DNA of 40,327 nt from Lewinellaceae bacterium. Its GTDB lineage: Bacteria > Bacteroidota > Bacteroidia > Chitinophagales > Saprospiraceae. The notes beneath the pieces were generated by a model. The model ran no database searches and was not told the DNA's origin. It worked only from the letters and a program-made list of their open reading frames with translations. Position numbers and translations under genes: made by a program. Location: contig JAHEJC010000013.1 of NCBI GenBank assembly GCA_024639065.1, forward strand, positions 1-40,327. Direction: 5' to 3'. Every line of letters starts with the position of its first letter. Within the stretch, counting starts at the first letter, position 1. Shown piece by piece: positions 22,779-31,513 of the stretch.

Positions 22779-24362
22779 GTGAAAAGAAATTTACGAAGCA
22801 CCTGTTTGATTTTATTGCTTGCGAGCTTAACTAACTTAGTCGCTCAAACCAGATACAATGATCCAATTTTCGAAAAGGTAATCGTAACTTCCGATGAGAT
22901 TTTCGGAATAAATGTCAGCATTGAACCGGCATTGACCGGTGGTGACCCAGCTCCGGTGGAGCTGAAAATGGATATTTATGAACCTGAGGGCGATTCTGCT
23001 ATTGCCAGACCGGTTGTTATTTTTGCGCACCTGGGAGACTTTTTACCGCCCATTGTTAATACATCACCTTATGGTTTTAAGACAGACAGTGCACTGGTAG
23101 AGATTTGTACGCGATTAGCAAAAAGAGGATTTGTGGCCGTATCCATTGACTATAGGTTGGGATGGAATCCTTTTGGATCGGGTATTGAAATTAAATCCTC
23201 TGTATTACAGGCTGTATATCGTATTACTCAGGACATGCGAACAGCTGTAAGATTTTTCAGAATGGACGCCAATGAACAAGGAAATAGATTTAGAATAGAT
23301 ACAGGAAGAATTGCGGTTGGTGGATTTGATGCAGCTGGATGGGGAGCCCAAAACTGCGCAAATCTGAAAAACTCTGAACAAACATTACTTGAAAAATTTG
23401 TTGATTTATCTACCCAACCTGCTACCCCTTTCATTTATGAACCAGTGTTTGGAGATCCATATGGAATTGTTGCCGGAGATATTAATATTCCGAATCATCC
23501 ATCTTATTCTTCAGAGGTCAATGTGGTTATAAACATTGAAGGTGGATTGGGCGATTTTTCCTGGCTGGAAGCTGGAGATGCACCGGTGATTGCCTTTGTA
23601 AGAGATGGGAAACAGAATCAAAACGCAATACGCGATGTCACGATAGCAGTAGGTGGTGCCATTATCATTGCCAGTGGCGCTTTCCCCGATACGATCGTTC
23701 ATCGATCTCAGGAATTAGGTAATCAGGATGTTTTCCTCAATGCAGGATTTGAAGACACAATCACTCAGATTGCCATGGAGAGATCCGGAGGCTTAGAAGG
23801 TATTTTCTATTACCGGCCTTACACGGATACCGGTTCCGTTCAGTGCGATCAGACTGCTGGGGTTCCAGCAGTGGGGTATGGTGGAAATACCTATGCTTGG
23901 GACTGGTACAATGAAGATTGGTTTGCAGCAGTTTGGGATGGTTCCATGCTAAATCCTCCGTCTGGAATTAAAATTTGCGAATACAATACCAGCCAAGGGA
24001 ATCCAAATGATCCGGTAATTTCCAGGATGATGATCGATACGTTTGAATGGTTTATGGTTCCCCGATTGATGGCTGCTTTTGGATTGGGAAATACTACTTC
24101 AAGTGTTTTTAAAGTTAACACTGATGATGTAGGATTTAAAGCTTTTCCAAATCCAACATCACAGCGTATACAATTTTACGCCAAGGAAAGAATCAAAGGT
24201 TATCAGCTTTATGATTTAACCGGAAAATTAGTTTCTAGAATAGATAATCTGGATAATTATGAAGCCAATGTGAATTTACATGCTTTGCCAGCAGGATCTT
24301 ATTTTGCTAAAATTAGATTTGAAAAAGGAGTGCTCGTTGAAAAGATCATCGTAGAGAAGTAA
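22779..24362 (+). CDS. T9SS-secreted alpha/beta-hydrolase-like protein with Asp at the nucleophile position
   Basis: A 527-residue protein from a GTG start, 19 bp after the receptor gene. The signal peptide runs from MKRNLRST to LVAQ (about 23). Residues about 55-250 have the layout of secreted esterases: LKMDIYEPEG, an oxyanion-loop-like IFAHLGDF, VAVSIDYRLG, a helix RTAVRFFRMDANE, then the elbow VGGFDAAGWGA. In the usual GxSxG elbow the centre is Ser; here it is Asp184. The last 75 residues (FPNPTSQRIQF ... GKLVSRI ... LPAGSYFAKI ... KIIVEK) are a type A T9SS sorting domain, so the protein is secreted or surface-attached. It closes the four-gene run. It could be an Asp-nucleophile enzyme, a binding protein that lost catalysis, or misaligned by me. 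No frameshift is apparent. Confidence 0.83.
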   Translation: MKRNLRSTCLILLLASLTNLVAQTRYNDPIFEKVIVTSDEIFGINVSIEPALTGGDPAPVELKMDIYEPEGDSAIARPVVIFAHLGDFLPPIVNTSPYGFKTDSALVEICTRLAKRGFVAVSIDYRLGWNPFGSGIEIKSSVLQAVYRITQDMRTAVRFFRMDANEQGNRFRIDTGRIAVGGFDAAGWGAQNCANLKNSEQTLLEKFVDLSTQPATPFIYEPVFGDPYGIVAGDINIPNHPSYSSEVNVVINIEGGLGDFSWLEAGDAPVIAFVRDGKQNQNAIRDVTIAVGGAIIIASGAFPDTIVHRSQELGNQDVFLNAGFEDTITQIAMERSGGLEGIFYYRPYTDTGSVQCDQTAGVPAVGYGGNTYAWDWYNEDWFAAVWDGSMLNPPSGIKICEYNTSQGNPNDPVISRMMIDTFEWFMVPRLMAAFGLGNTTSSVFKVNTDDVGFKAFPNPTSQRIQFYAKERIKGYQLYDLTGKLVSRIDNLDNYEANVNLHALPAGSYFAKIRFEKGVLVEKIIVEK

Positions 24363-24364
24363 TA

Positions 24365-24552
24365 CTAGTGCATCAAGAACGAAGTAATTACGGTATAAAA
24401 CGATGAAGATTTTTTCCAAGATCAAGGCGAAAAACGTAGGCATAGCCAAGATACGGCGAGGCTTTTCAACCTGCCTTTGCCGCAGGCAGGCGAAGATATT
24501 GGGAAAAAGATCGAGTTTTAAATGTAACTTTATTTTGTTCTTGATGCACTAG
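24365..24552. repeat. MITE-like palindromic element with 16-bp perfect terminal inverted repeats
   Basis: The ends CTAGTGCATCAAGAAC (24365-24380) and GTTCTTGATGCACTAG (24537-24552) are exact inverted repeats. Symmetry continues less perfectly inwards for about 60 bp: the left AAAACGATGAAGATTTTTTC mirrors the right TCGAT-CTTTTTCCCAATATC. A GC-rich hairpin sits in the middle. No ORF is present, so any mobility would need a transposase supplied elsewhere. No clear target-site duplication is seen. It lies 3 bp after the T9SS hydrolase stop and could also act as a transcript-end structure. Confidence 0.75.
24470..24490. repeat. GC-rich hairpin nested in the MITE-like element
   Basis: CCTGCC at 24470-24475 pairs with GGCAGG at 24485-24490 around a 9-nt loop. 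It interrupts the imperfect symmetry of the surrounding element, suggesting a separate later insertion of a short palindromic unit. Similar GC-rich palindromes occur at 32912-32928 and 33268-33296. Confidence 0.5.
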
Positions 24553-24673
24553 ATAATCTAAAGGATTAACGGAGGAATGCATTTCAATGTGTTCCTCTAT
24601 TTTTTTGGTATTTAGAGAAACTATCGATGGATTCCGGGTACCATGTAGCTTGAAACAAATTCTTTGGATGCTG

Positions 24674-25726
24674 TTATTCAGCTGCTTTATCGACTACCTT
24701 CATAAAGTCAATCAATCCATTAAAGTATGTTTTTTGGTCATCGTATTGTGAAAGATGACTTCCGTTTGGACAATAGAGATAATTACCATTGGGTAATTGC
24801 TTGGACATCCATTCCATATGGTTGGGATCCATAGAATCATATTTTGCCCCAATCACTAAAGTTGGTACAGTGATATCTTTCAATTCATCTTTGCGGTCCC
24901 AACCTTTAAGGGTGGCATCGCCGGTAATTCCAAATTCACTGTATCCCTGCATATATACATAGACATTGGGATTGAGGTGTTTGAATGTTCGATTGATGGA
25001 CTCGGGCCATTCGTCTAAAGGCATACGCAAAATATGCTCAGTATAGTGGTATTCAAAAAGCAGCTCATTATACCTGGGATTACTAAAATCGTTATTGGCT
25101 TCGATTTCCTTAATTTCAGAAAACACTTCAGCTGGCATTTGGGGACCTAAAACCTCTTGAGCATAGGCATTATATTCATCAATACTTGACATCATATTGG
25201 AAATTATCAAACCTTTAAGATGCTCCTGATATTTTAAAGCATATTCAATAGCTAGGATCCCACCCCAGGATTGGCCTAGTAGATAGAAGTTGGAGTTATC
25301 CAACCCCAATGCTTTCCTTACTTGCTCTACCTCCTCTACAAATCGCTCATTAGTCCATAAATCATTGTCATCCGGCTGATCACTATAATAAGAACCTAGC
25401 TGATCATAATATATATATTCGATGCCTTCCTGTGGGAAATAACCATCAAAGCATTCATACAGCTCATGGGTAGCCCCCGGACCTCCATGAAGCAGTAAGA
25501 GCTTCATCGTTGGATTGTTTCCAACCCGTTTCGTCCATACTTTAAATTCACCTTTTGGTGTAGTAATTGGTATCATTTTGATACCTCCTGTAAATTGATC
25601 ATCCCGATCGGAAAAATCCCAATAGGTGTTGGAATTATTTTCTTTTTCAGCAATTGGCGTTTGGTCACTCGAACAGCCTACAGAAATGAAAATAAAGGGG
25701 ATAAATAAGTATAATAATCGTTTCAT
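24674..25726 (-). CDS. Proline iminopeptidase-like alpha/beta hydrolase (S33), lipoprotein
   Basis: The ORF track starts at 25756, but the Met at 25726 gives a proper lipoprotein signal (MKRLLYLFIPFIFISVGCSS), so I choose it; the protein is then 350 residues. The S33 features are HGGPG (oxyanion loop), YYDQLGSYYSD where most members have DQRGxGxS, and the nucleophile elbow GQSWGG with Ser153. The acid and base are probably in LVIGAKYDSMDP (Asp) and PNGSHLSQYDD (His). Members remove N-terminal proline or other residues from small peptides or act as amidases. The lipobox places it outside the cytoplasm. It is convergent with the preceding four-gene run and divergent from the desaturase; it looks monocistronic. 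Confidence 0.88.
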   Translation of the reverse strand: MKRLLYLFIPFIFISVGCSSDQTPIAEKENNSNTYWDFSDRDDQFTGGIKMIPITTPKGEFKVWTKRVGNNPTMKLLLLHGGPGATHELYECFDGYFPQEGIEYIYYDQLGSYYSDQPDDNDLWTNERFVEEVEQVRKALGLDNSNFYLLGQSWGGILAIEYALKYQEHLKGLIISNMMSSIDEYNAYAQEVLGPQMPAEVFSEIKEIEANNDFSNPRYNELLFEYHYTEHILRMPLDEWPESINRTFKHLNPNVYVYMQGYSEFGITGDATLKGWDRKDELKDITVPTLVIGAKYDSMDPNHMEWMSKQLPNGNYLYCPNGSHLSQYDDQKTYFNGLIDFMKVVDKAAE

Positions 25727-26094
25727 GGTTATTAAGTTAGAATTTATTCTTCTCATTTAAAGAGATTCTGAACAAAATAAATTTCGATTGTTGTACAAAG
25801 ATCCTATTTTGTTTTAGCCTCATTCAAATATCTTAAGTAAAAAGCAAGCTAAAAAAAACGGTGTCAGGAGTCGTAGAACAGCCTTATCGAAATTGCGATA
25901 ATAGCCGGAAGAACTTTATCTTAGTGCCAAATGTTCTAATTGATGAAGAATAGTGAGCATCCTTCACCGAATTGTTTTCTGTTCTAAATCAGTTAGGATA
26001 TTAGTAGAAATAGAGTTTTACAACTTTAAATAAGGTTTTGAATAAGGTATGTTTAACAACCATTTATCTTGAAACCTTTTCAAAACTAGTCGTT
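25727..26094. other. Intergenic region between S33 peptidase and desaturase
   Basis: A 368-bp spacer between divergent genes. I see no tRNA, no strong hairpin and no clean TAnnTTTG box. The AT-rich part before 26095 (ATAAGGTTTTGAAT) may hold the desaturase promoter, but the match is poor. Confidence 0.4.
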
Positions 26095-27123
26095 ATGCAA
26101 GACCATAAAATCAAAGAGAGCTTAAAGAATTGGAAGTCAATTGTAATTAAATACCAGAAGCCCAATCAGAAAAAAGCAATTTCTCAAATATTGACTTCCT
26201 ACTTACCTTTTCTGGCATTATGGGTACTCATGTATTTTAGTACAAGTTGGTCCTATTTTATTACGCTTGGTTTAGCAGCCATAGCGGCTTTCTTTTTAGT
26301 CCGGATTTTTATTATTCAGCATGATTGTGGTCATCAATCCTTTTTTAAATCCAAAAAATTAAATAATGTAATTGGAGTGGTTTCCAGTTTTTTTAGTGCA
26401 ATTCCTTATAAATATTGGAGCCGAACGCATACAGAACATCATGCCCGAAATGGTCAACTGGAGCATAGGGGAATCGGAGATATTGATTTTCTGACCACCG
26501 AAGAATATGATCAATTATCTAAGTGGGGTAAGCTTAAATATCGATTTATGCGGAGTCCAATTATTCAATTTTTAGTGGTACCGGTGACTTATTTTGCCAT
26601 CATGTTAAGATTGCCCTTTATACGTTTGACTGGTTGGAATAAAATTCGATGGCATTATTTATTAAATAATCTAATGATTTTAGCGGTTTATGCCACTATG
26701 ATCTTGATGCTAGGCTGGAAAAAATTTATCATGGTCCATATTCCTGTATTACTACTTTTTTCCATAATTGCATTTTGGTTCTTTTATGTTCAACATCAAC
26801 ATGAGAATAATTACAAAGAAGTAGAGAGTAAATGGGACCATTTATTGGCCTCTATTCGTGGGAGTACGTTTTATAAACTGCCCAGATTGTTTCAGTGGTT
26901 AACCGGAAATATTGGTTTTCATCACATTCATCATCTGAATTCTCGCATTCCTAATTATAATCTGGCTCGATGTGCAAAAGAAAATCCTCAATTCAATAAG
27001 TTTGTTCCTACATTATCCTTTCGCCAGAGTTTAAAAACCATCCATCATAAACTTTGGGATGGGAAAACCCAACGAATGATAACCTTTAAGGAATATGCCA
27101 AATCTTTTAAGCGAAAGCAATAG
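26095..27123 (+). CDS. Membrane fatty acid desaturase
   Basis: The track ORF begins at a TTG (26038); the ATG at 26095 gives MQDHKIKESLKNWKS and 342 residues, and I prefer it because the extra 19 residues look unlike a desaturase N-terminus. The three His boxes of the FADS-like superfamily are present: HDCGH (76-80), HTEHH (112-116) and, near the C-terminus, HHIHH in GFHHIHHLN. Four to six hydrophobic segments lie between them. The protein is a di-iron inner-membrane enzyme that introduces double bonds into lipid acyl chains, most like the acyl-lipid desaturases of Bacillus des type. The position of the bond cannot be predicted. No electron-donor gene lies next to it; cold regulation is plausible but not shown. 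Confidence 0.9.
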   Translation: MQDHKIKESLKNWKSIVIKYQKPNQKKAISQILTSYLPFLALWVLMYFSTSWSYFITLGLAAIAAFFLVRIFIIQHDCGHQSFFKSKKLNNVIGVVSSFFSAIPYKYWSRTHTEHHARNGQLEHRGIGDIDFLTTEEYDQLSKWGKLKYRFMRSPIIQFLVVPVTYFAIMLRLPFIRLTGWNKIRWHYLLNNLMILAVYATMILMLGWKKFIMVHIPVLLLFSIIAFWFFYVQHQHENNYKEVESKWDHLLASIRGSTFYKLPRLFQWLTGNIGFHHIHHLNSRIPNYNLARCAKENPQFNKFVPTLSFRQSLKTIHHKLWDGKTQRMITFKEYAKSFKRKQ

Positions 27124-27935
27124 GAACAATTATTAGAATACTCCTTCCTTTCTTCCCACTTCTTATCCAAAGAATTGATCTGGATATTATAATTAAGATT
27201 CATCCGCATAATGAGTACAATGAATATACTGATGTCAAATAATTATTATTGATCATATCATAAAAAATGTCCAACTGTTAAGGTTTCGATGAATATGGAA
27301 TTAATATTCCGCATTAGTGAAATGGCGTTAAGAATTGATTTACTATTGGCGTTAAGAAATCAAAACTGTCTGAAGACCTTAATGCGACTAAGGGAAAAGA
27401 ACAAAACCGAATAAGGCCTACGACACTTGGTAGGCAATGATTAAAAGGATATGCAGGCGCATTATAGGTTGAGTTTTTTGATTTTAGCGAATGGTAAATC
27501 AATTTAGCCAATTTCACTACAGCGGAGATTTTTTTGCTTACTTTTTTCATGGTTGGAAAAAAGTAAGTGCCCAGCCGGCATAAGGCGATCATAAGAGTTG
27601 TAAATACCAATCAATCATTTGTAAGATGCTTGAAGATAAGTTTCTCTCAATAGAGGAATTAGAACCTAATAGGTATTACTCCTTTGTTTACATTTTACCA
27701 TTTGTGCATTTTAAAAAAAGAAAAGCTTAAGTTTATTGATAGAAAGAATTCTCTAAACAAAAATCTATAATATTCACAAAAAAGTATCTAAGTATCCATT
27801 GTGCGGATGAACCATAATTAATTGGTTAGAGGATATACGATTATTATTTCCGATGAGAATTTGAAATACAATTGACCCGCCATACAGAATTAATCTTGAA
27901 TTGTTTATTTTGCACGGATCAATCATAAAATCGCT
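27124..27935. other. Intergenic region with a possible decayed transposase fragment
   Basis: An 812-bp spacer. It contains the low-confidence IS110-like fragment on the minus strand, and a short imperfect direct repeat GGCGTTAAGAATTGATTT / GGCGTTAAGAAATCAAAA at 27323-27360. The last 100 bp before the S9 gene should hold its promoter; TTATTTTGC is a near match to the -7 box. Confidence 0.45.
27314..27610 (-). pseudogene. Possible remnant of an IS110-family transposase C-terminus
   Basis: A 98-codon ORF starting only from TTG directly after a stop. Its first half (TTLMIALCRLG ... KKVSKKISAVVKLAKLIYHS) has the rhythm of the C-terminal helix region of IS110/IS116 transposases, where a Lys-rich turn precedes an A-x-x-x-x-KL-hydrophobic helix. 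The second half does not fit. There is no DEDD domain upstream, so at best it is a decayed fragment. The match is from memory of the family pattern and is weak. Confidence 0.25.
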
Positions 27936-29963
27936 ATGAAACATTCAATTCTTTCAATTTCTATCTTATTGATCTTCTTTGCACACACGGTTGAATCACA
28001 ACTACGTCCGATGACGGTTGATGACGGGTTGAATATGGTTCAATTACGCGGTGCGAAAATAGCGCCCAACGGATCAAATATTGTTTTTACAAAATCTACT
28101 TTGGATTGGAAAAAGAACAAGCGTAAATCTACTCATCACCATATTCTTCCTGACGGATCGGATGAGTACAAATTTTTGGGAGGCGAGAATGACAGCGATA
28201 TTAGATTTTCGCCTGATGGGAAATACATTAGTTTTAAAAGGTCGGTAGATAAAAAATCTCAAATTCATTTTATGCGTGTGCATGGTGGAGAGGCACAACA
28301 ATTGACGAAACACGAAAACAGTGTGAGTAACTATCGATGGGCTCCAGATAGTAAATCAATTTATTTTACGGCGAATGAAGTATTAAGTAAGGATGCTCAA
28401 AAAGAAAAGAAAGATGGTTATGATCACGTGTTGGTGGATGAAGGGCCAAATGGACAGAGAAAGGCAGAATGGACGCACCTCTTCCATATTGCATTGGATT
28501 CTATGAAAGAAGAGTCGCTGCTTAAAAAAGATTTGCGAATTAATCAGTTTGAAATAAGACCAAATGGAGCTCAAATTGCTTACACCAGCCGGAAAGAGAA
28601 TCGTCGTAATCAATTAAACCAATCCGAAATATTTCTTTTCAATATAGCAGATTCAACCATTACCCAGCTTACGGACAATGCTGCTCCAGAGGGAAGTATA
28701 CAGTGGTCCCCGGATGGTAAGCTGATCAGTTTCATGGCTGCAGATAATCAAAACTGGGAACTAAAGAATAGCAAGCTATGGCTACTGGATGTTACTACAA
28801 AAAAAATACGATTAGCATCAGGTGAATTTCAGGGAAATATCAGAGGGTATTATTGGAGTAAGAATGGGGACCGAATCTATTTTAACGGCTTGCATAAGAC
28901 CGATACAAATATATATGATTTAAATATTCAAAGTGGGTTGGTCAGGAATTTAAGTAACAGGGTTGGAACCTGGAGGATATTGGACATGAATAAAGATCGC
29001 AGTATTTGTGTCCTGAGCTTTAGTGATTTTGATACACCTACTGATTTATTTTATACAGAATTGGCTTCTTTTAATCCGGTTAAACTTTCAAATCTTAACC
29101 CAACAATTGAAAAGGATTTGCAGCTTGCAGAAATGGAGGTAGTTCAATGGAAATCTTCAGACGGGTTGGATGTTGAAGGACTAGCCTATTTACCTGCAGG
29201 CTTTAAGGCAGATGCGACCGATCCGTTTTTATTACATATTCATGGTGGCCCTGCAGGCGTGTTTACCAATTCATTTAATTATCGATACCATGTTTGGGCA
29301 GGATTGGGTTATGTACAACTTGCACCTAATGTTCGGGGCAGCAGTGGGTATTCAGATGACTTGCTTAGAGGAAATATGAATGATATTGGAGGTGGAGATT
29401 ATGAAGACCTAATGAGCGGTGTTGATTTTTTGTTGGATAAAAAATATATGGATCCCAGTAAATTAGCGGTCAGAGGATGGAGTTATGGCGGTATTTTAGG
29501 AGGAACTACCGTTACCAAAACTTCCAGGTTTAAGTCAGCCTCATTAGGCGCGATGGTTTCTGATTGGACATCTGAATATGGTATCGGATTCAATTATGAT
29601 GTGCGATTATGGTATATTGGTGGAACCCCTTGGGAAAATGCTGAAGACTATAGAGACAAAAGTGCTTTGACCCATATAAAAAAGGTTAACACACCGGTTT
29701 TACTTATGCACGGCGAAAAAGATTTTACCGATACTGAAGCACAAAGCATGATGTTTTTTGCTGCTCTAAAAGACCAGGGAAAAGAAGTAAAATATATTAA
29801 ATTTCCGAGAGAGCCTCATGGATTTCGGGAACCTCGGCATATACGAACCAGAGATATTGAAGAAATTAAATGGGTGCAAAAATACACCATAGGGAAAGAA
29901 TGGACTCCTTGGGAAAGAGAAGAAGATAAGAAAAAGGATAAAAAAGAAGTTGATAAAACCTAA
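27936..29963 (+). CDS. Secreted S9-family prolyl oligopeptidase / dipeptidyl peptidase-like
   Basis: A 675-residue serine peptidase with a signal peptide (MKHSILSI to VESQ, about 22). Residues about 25-390 are a TolB/WD40-type propeller with DIRFSPDGKYISF, YRWAPDSKSIYF and IQWSPDGKLISF. The C-terminal alpha/beta-hydrolase domain has HIHGGPAG (434-441), GWSYGG with nucleophile Ser516, MHGEKDFTD with Asp596 and EPHGF with His628, so the triad is complete. The extreme C-terminus is Lys/Asp-rich. S9 enzymes cut short peptides, often after proline or release dipeptides. It acts outside the cytoplasm. The next gene, a YfcC-type transporter, starts 18 bp after its stop, suggesting that the products are imported by that carrier. 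Confidence 0.94.
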   Translation: MKHSILSISILLIFFAHTVESQLRPMTVDDGLNMVQLRGAKIAPNGSNIVFTKSTLDWKKNKRKSTHHHILPDGSDEYKFLGGENDSDIRFSPDGKYISFKRSVDKKSQIHFMRVHGGEAQQLTKHENSVSNYRWAPDSKSIYFTANEVLSKDAQKEKKDGYDHVLVDEGPNGQRKAEWTHLFHIALDSMKEESLLKKDLRINQFEIRPNGAQIAYTSRKENRRNQLNQSEIFLFNIADSTITQLTDNAAPEGSIQWSPDGKLISFMAADNQNWELKNSKLWLLDVTTKKIRLASGEFQGNIRGYYWSKNGDRIYFNGLHKTDTNIYDLNIQSGLVRNLSNRVGTWRILDMNKDRSICVLSFSDFDTPTDLFYTELASFNPVKLSNLNPTIEKDLQLAEMEVVQWKSSDGLDVEGLAYLPAGFKADATDPFLLHIHGGPAGVFTNSFNYRYHVWAGLGYVQLAPNVRGSSGYSDDLLRGNMNDIGGGDYEDLMSGVDFLLDKKYMDPSKLAVRGWSYGGILGGTTVTKTSRFKSASLGAMVSDWTSEYGIGFNYDVRLWYIGGTPWENAEDYRDKSALTHIKKVNTPVLLMHGEKDFTDTEAQSMMFFAALKDQGKEVKYIKFPREPHGFREPRHIRTRDIEEIKWVQKYTIGKEWTPWEREEDKKKDKKEVDKT

Positions 29964-29981
29964 TAACTCCGGTAGCACATT

Positions 29982-31382
29982 TTGAGTATAAAAAAGAAAA
30001 AGTGGTACGAACGCATTCCACATCCGGTAGTCATGCTGTTCGGTATGATTGTTTTTGCAACCCTACTTAGTTATATACTGCCTGCTGGAAGCTTTGAACG
30101 GGTTCTTGCAGATGGAAGACAACGTGTGGTTCCTGGATCTTTCCAATATATTGATCAAAACCCGGTAAGTTTTAAAAACATGTTTGTGGCACTTCCACTT
30201 GGTTTTAAGACAGCTTCTGATATAATTTTTATCGTCTTAGCTAGTGGAATCATGTTTGGCATTCTGGAAAAATCCGGAATGATAGAAAACGCTATTGGAT
30301 CCCTGGTCAGAAAAATGGGCTTGGAACGCAGAATGCTATTGGTGGTTTTTATGACCTACCTATTCGGGATGTTAGGTGTGGCCGTTGGTTACGAAAATAA
30401 CATTGCCATGATACCTATTGCTGCGATTTTGGCTTTAGCAATTGGAGGCGATTTGATTGTTGCAGCTGGTATATCAGTGGCGGCTATAACCGTTGGGTTT
30501 GGATTATCTCCAATCAATCCATACACGGTCGGTACGGGACATACGATCGCGGAAATGCCTTTGTTCTCTGGAGCATTATATAGAAGTATCATGTGTTTTG
30601 GAGGCCTATCCATTTTGGCAGTTTTTAATGTCACCTACTTTAAACGACTCATCAAAAATCCTGAAAAGAGTTTAGGACTTGGATTGGATACCGAGGGATT
30701 TTCTTTGTCGAAGCCTGTTGAAGAATATGTGATGAGCCCTAATAATTGGAGCATATTGGCAATTTTTATTGGAGGGTTAAGTGTGATGCTATATGGTATT
30801 TTTGCCCACTCTTGGTACATAAATGATATTACAGCTGTCTTTTTAATGATAGCTATTGCGGCGGGCATAGCGTCTAGAATGAATGCCACCAGGATAAGCG
30901 AGATAGCGCTAAAATCGATTAGCGTAGTAGCACCAGGTGCCTTTATGGTAGGCTATGCAACCACCATTAAAGTGATTCTTGAGCTGGGCAATGTAAGTGA
31001 TACGATAGCTTTTAATTTGTCTAACATGCTTACGACTGTACCAATTTATGGATCGGCTATTTTAATGTCGATCTCTCAATGTGTAATGAATTTTATGATT
31101 CCATCGGGTAGTGGACAGGCATTGGCAACACTCCCGATTATGATTCCTGTGGGTGAGTTAGTAGGTCTTACCAGACAAACTTCTATATTAGCTTACCAGA
31201 TAGGAGATGGCGTAACTAATTTGATTAATCCTACTCTTGGAGGCTTAATCGCGATGTTGGCTTTATGCAGAGTGCCATTTGATCGATGGTTACGCTTTAT
31301 ATTTCCATTGATGTTAATTCTTTTGATTTTTTCTTGGCTGTTTTTGATAGGAGCGGTAGCCATGAATTGGGGACCGGTGTAG
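29982..31382 (+). CDS. YfcC-family (C4-dicarboxylate carrier-like) membrane transporter
   Basis: A 466-residue inner-membrane protein from a TTG start; the first residues (MSIKKKKWYERIPHPVVML) match the usual N-terminus of YfcC proteins, which supports this start. Signature-like segments are LSYILPAGSFER, ASGIMFGILEKSGMIENAI, GYENNIAMIPIAAILA, GLSPINPYTVGTGHTIAE and, near the end, PSGSGQALATLPIMIP and GVTNLINPT, where helical hairpins form the substrate site in the DcuC/ArsB-related fold. Family members are linked to basic amino acids, peptides or dicarboxylates, but few are characterised. It sits 18 bp after an S9 peptidase and upstream of an ArgE-like deacylase, so transport of dipeptides or N-acyl amino acids is a reasonable inference. 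Confidence 0.88.
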   Translation: MSIKKKKWYERIPHPVVMLFGMIVFATLLSYILPAGSFERVLADGRQRVVPGSFQYIDQNPVSFKNMFVALPLGFKTASDIIFIVLASGIMFGILEKSGMIENAIGSLVRKMGLERRMLLVVFMTYLFGMLGVAVGYENNIAMIPIAAILALAIGGDLIVAAGISVAAITVGFGLSPINPYTVGTGHTIAEMPLFSGALYRSIMCFGGLSILAVFNVTYFKRLIKNPEKSLGLGLDTEGFSLSKPVEEYVMSPNNWSILAIFIGGLSVMLYGIFAHSWYINDITAVFLMIAIAAGIASRMNATRISEIALKSISVVAPGAFMVGYATTIKVILELGNVSDTIAFNLSNMLTTVPIYGSAILMSISQCVMNFMIPSGSGQALATLPIMIPVGELVGLTRQTSILAYQIGDGVTNLINPTLGGLIAMLALCRVPFDRWLRFIFPLMLILLIFSWLFLIGAVAMNWGPV

Positions 31383-31400
31383 CCGGATTATAAATCCGGC
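31382..31400 (+). terminator. Perfect 8-bp hairpin after the YfcC gene
   Basis: GCCGGATT-ATA-AATCCGGC begins at the last base of the YfcC stop codon. The stem is strong, but it is followed by an A-rich, not T-rich, tract, so it is not a classical intrinsic terminator on the plus strand. It could partially terminate, stabilise the upstream mRNA or be a small palindromic repeat. Confidence 0.4.
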
Positions 31401-31513
31401 AATGAAGGAATTAAAAATAAATAATTAAAACAAGCCGATTCAGGAAAAATGGTTGCAGGAAAAAAGAGAATATGGTATGTTTAATAATTCAAAAAATTTC
31501 GAGTAAGAAATAC

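Noticed and set aside
25850-26000. Possible tRNA or structured RNA in the S33/desaturase spacer
   Set aside because: No cloverleaf arms or T-loop consensus could be aligned.
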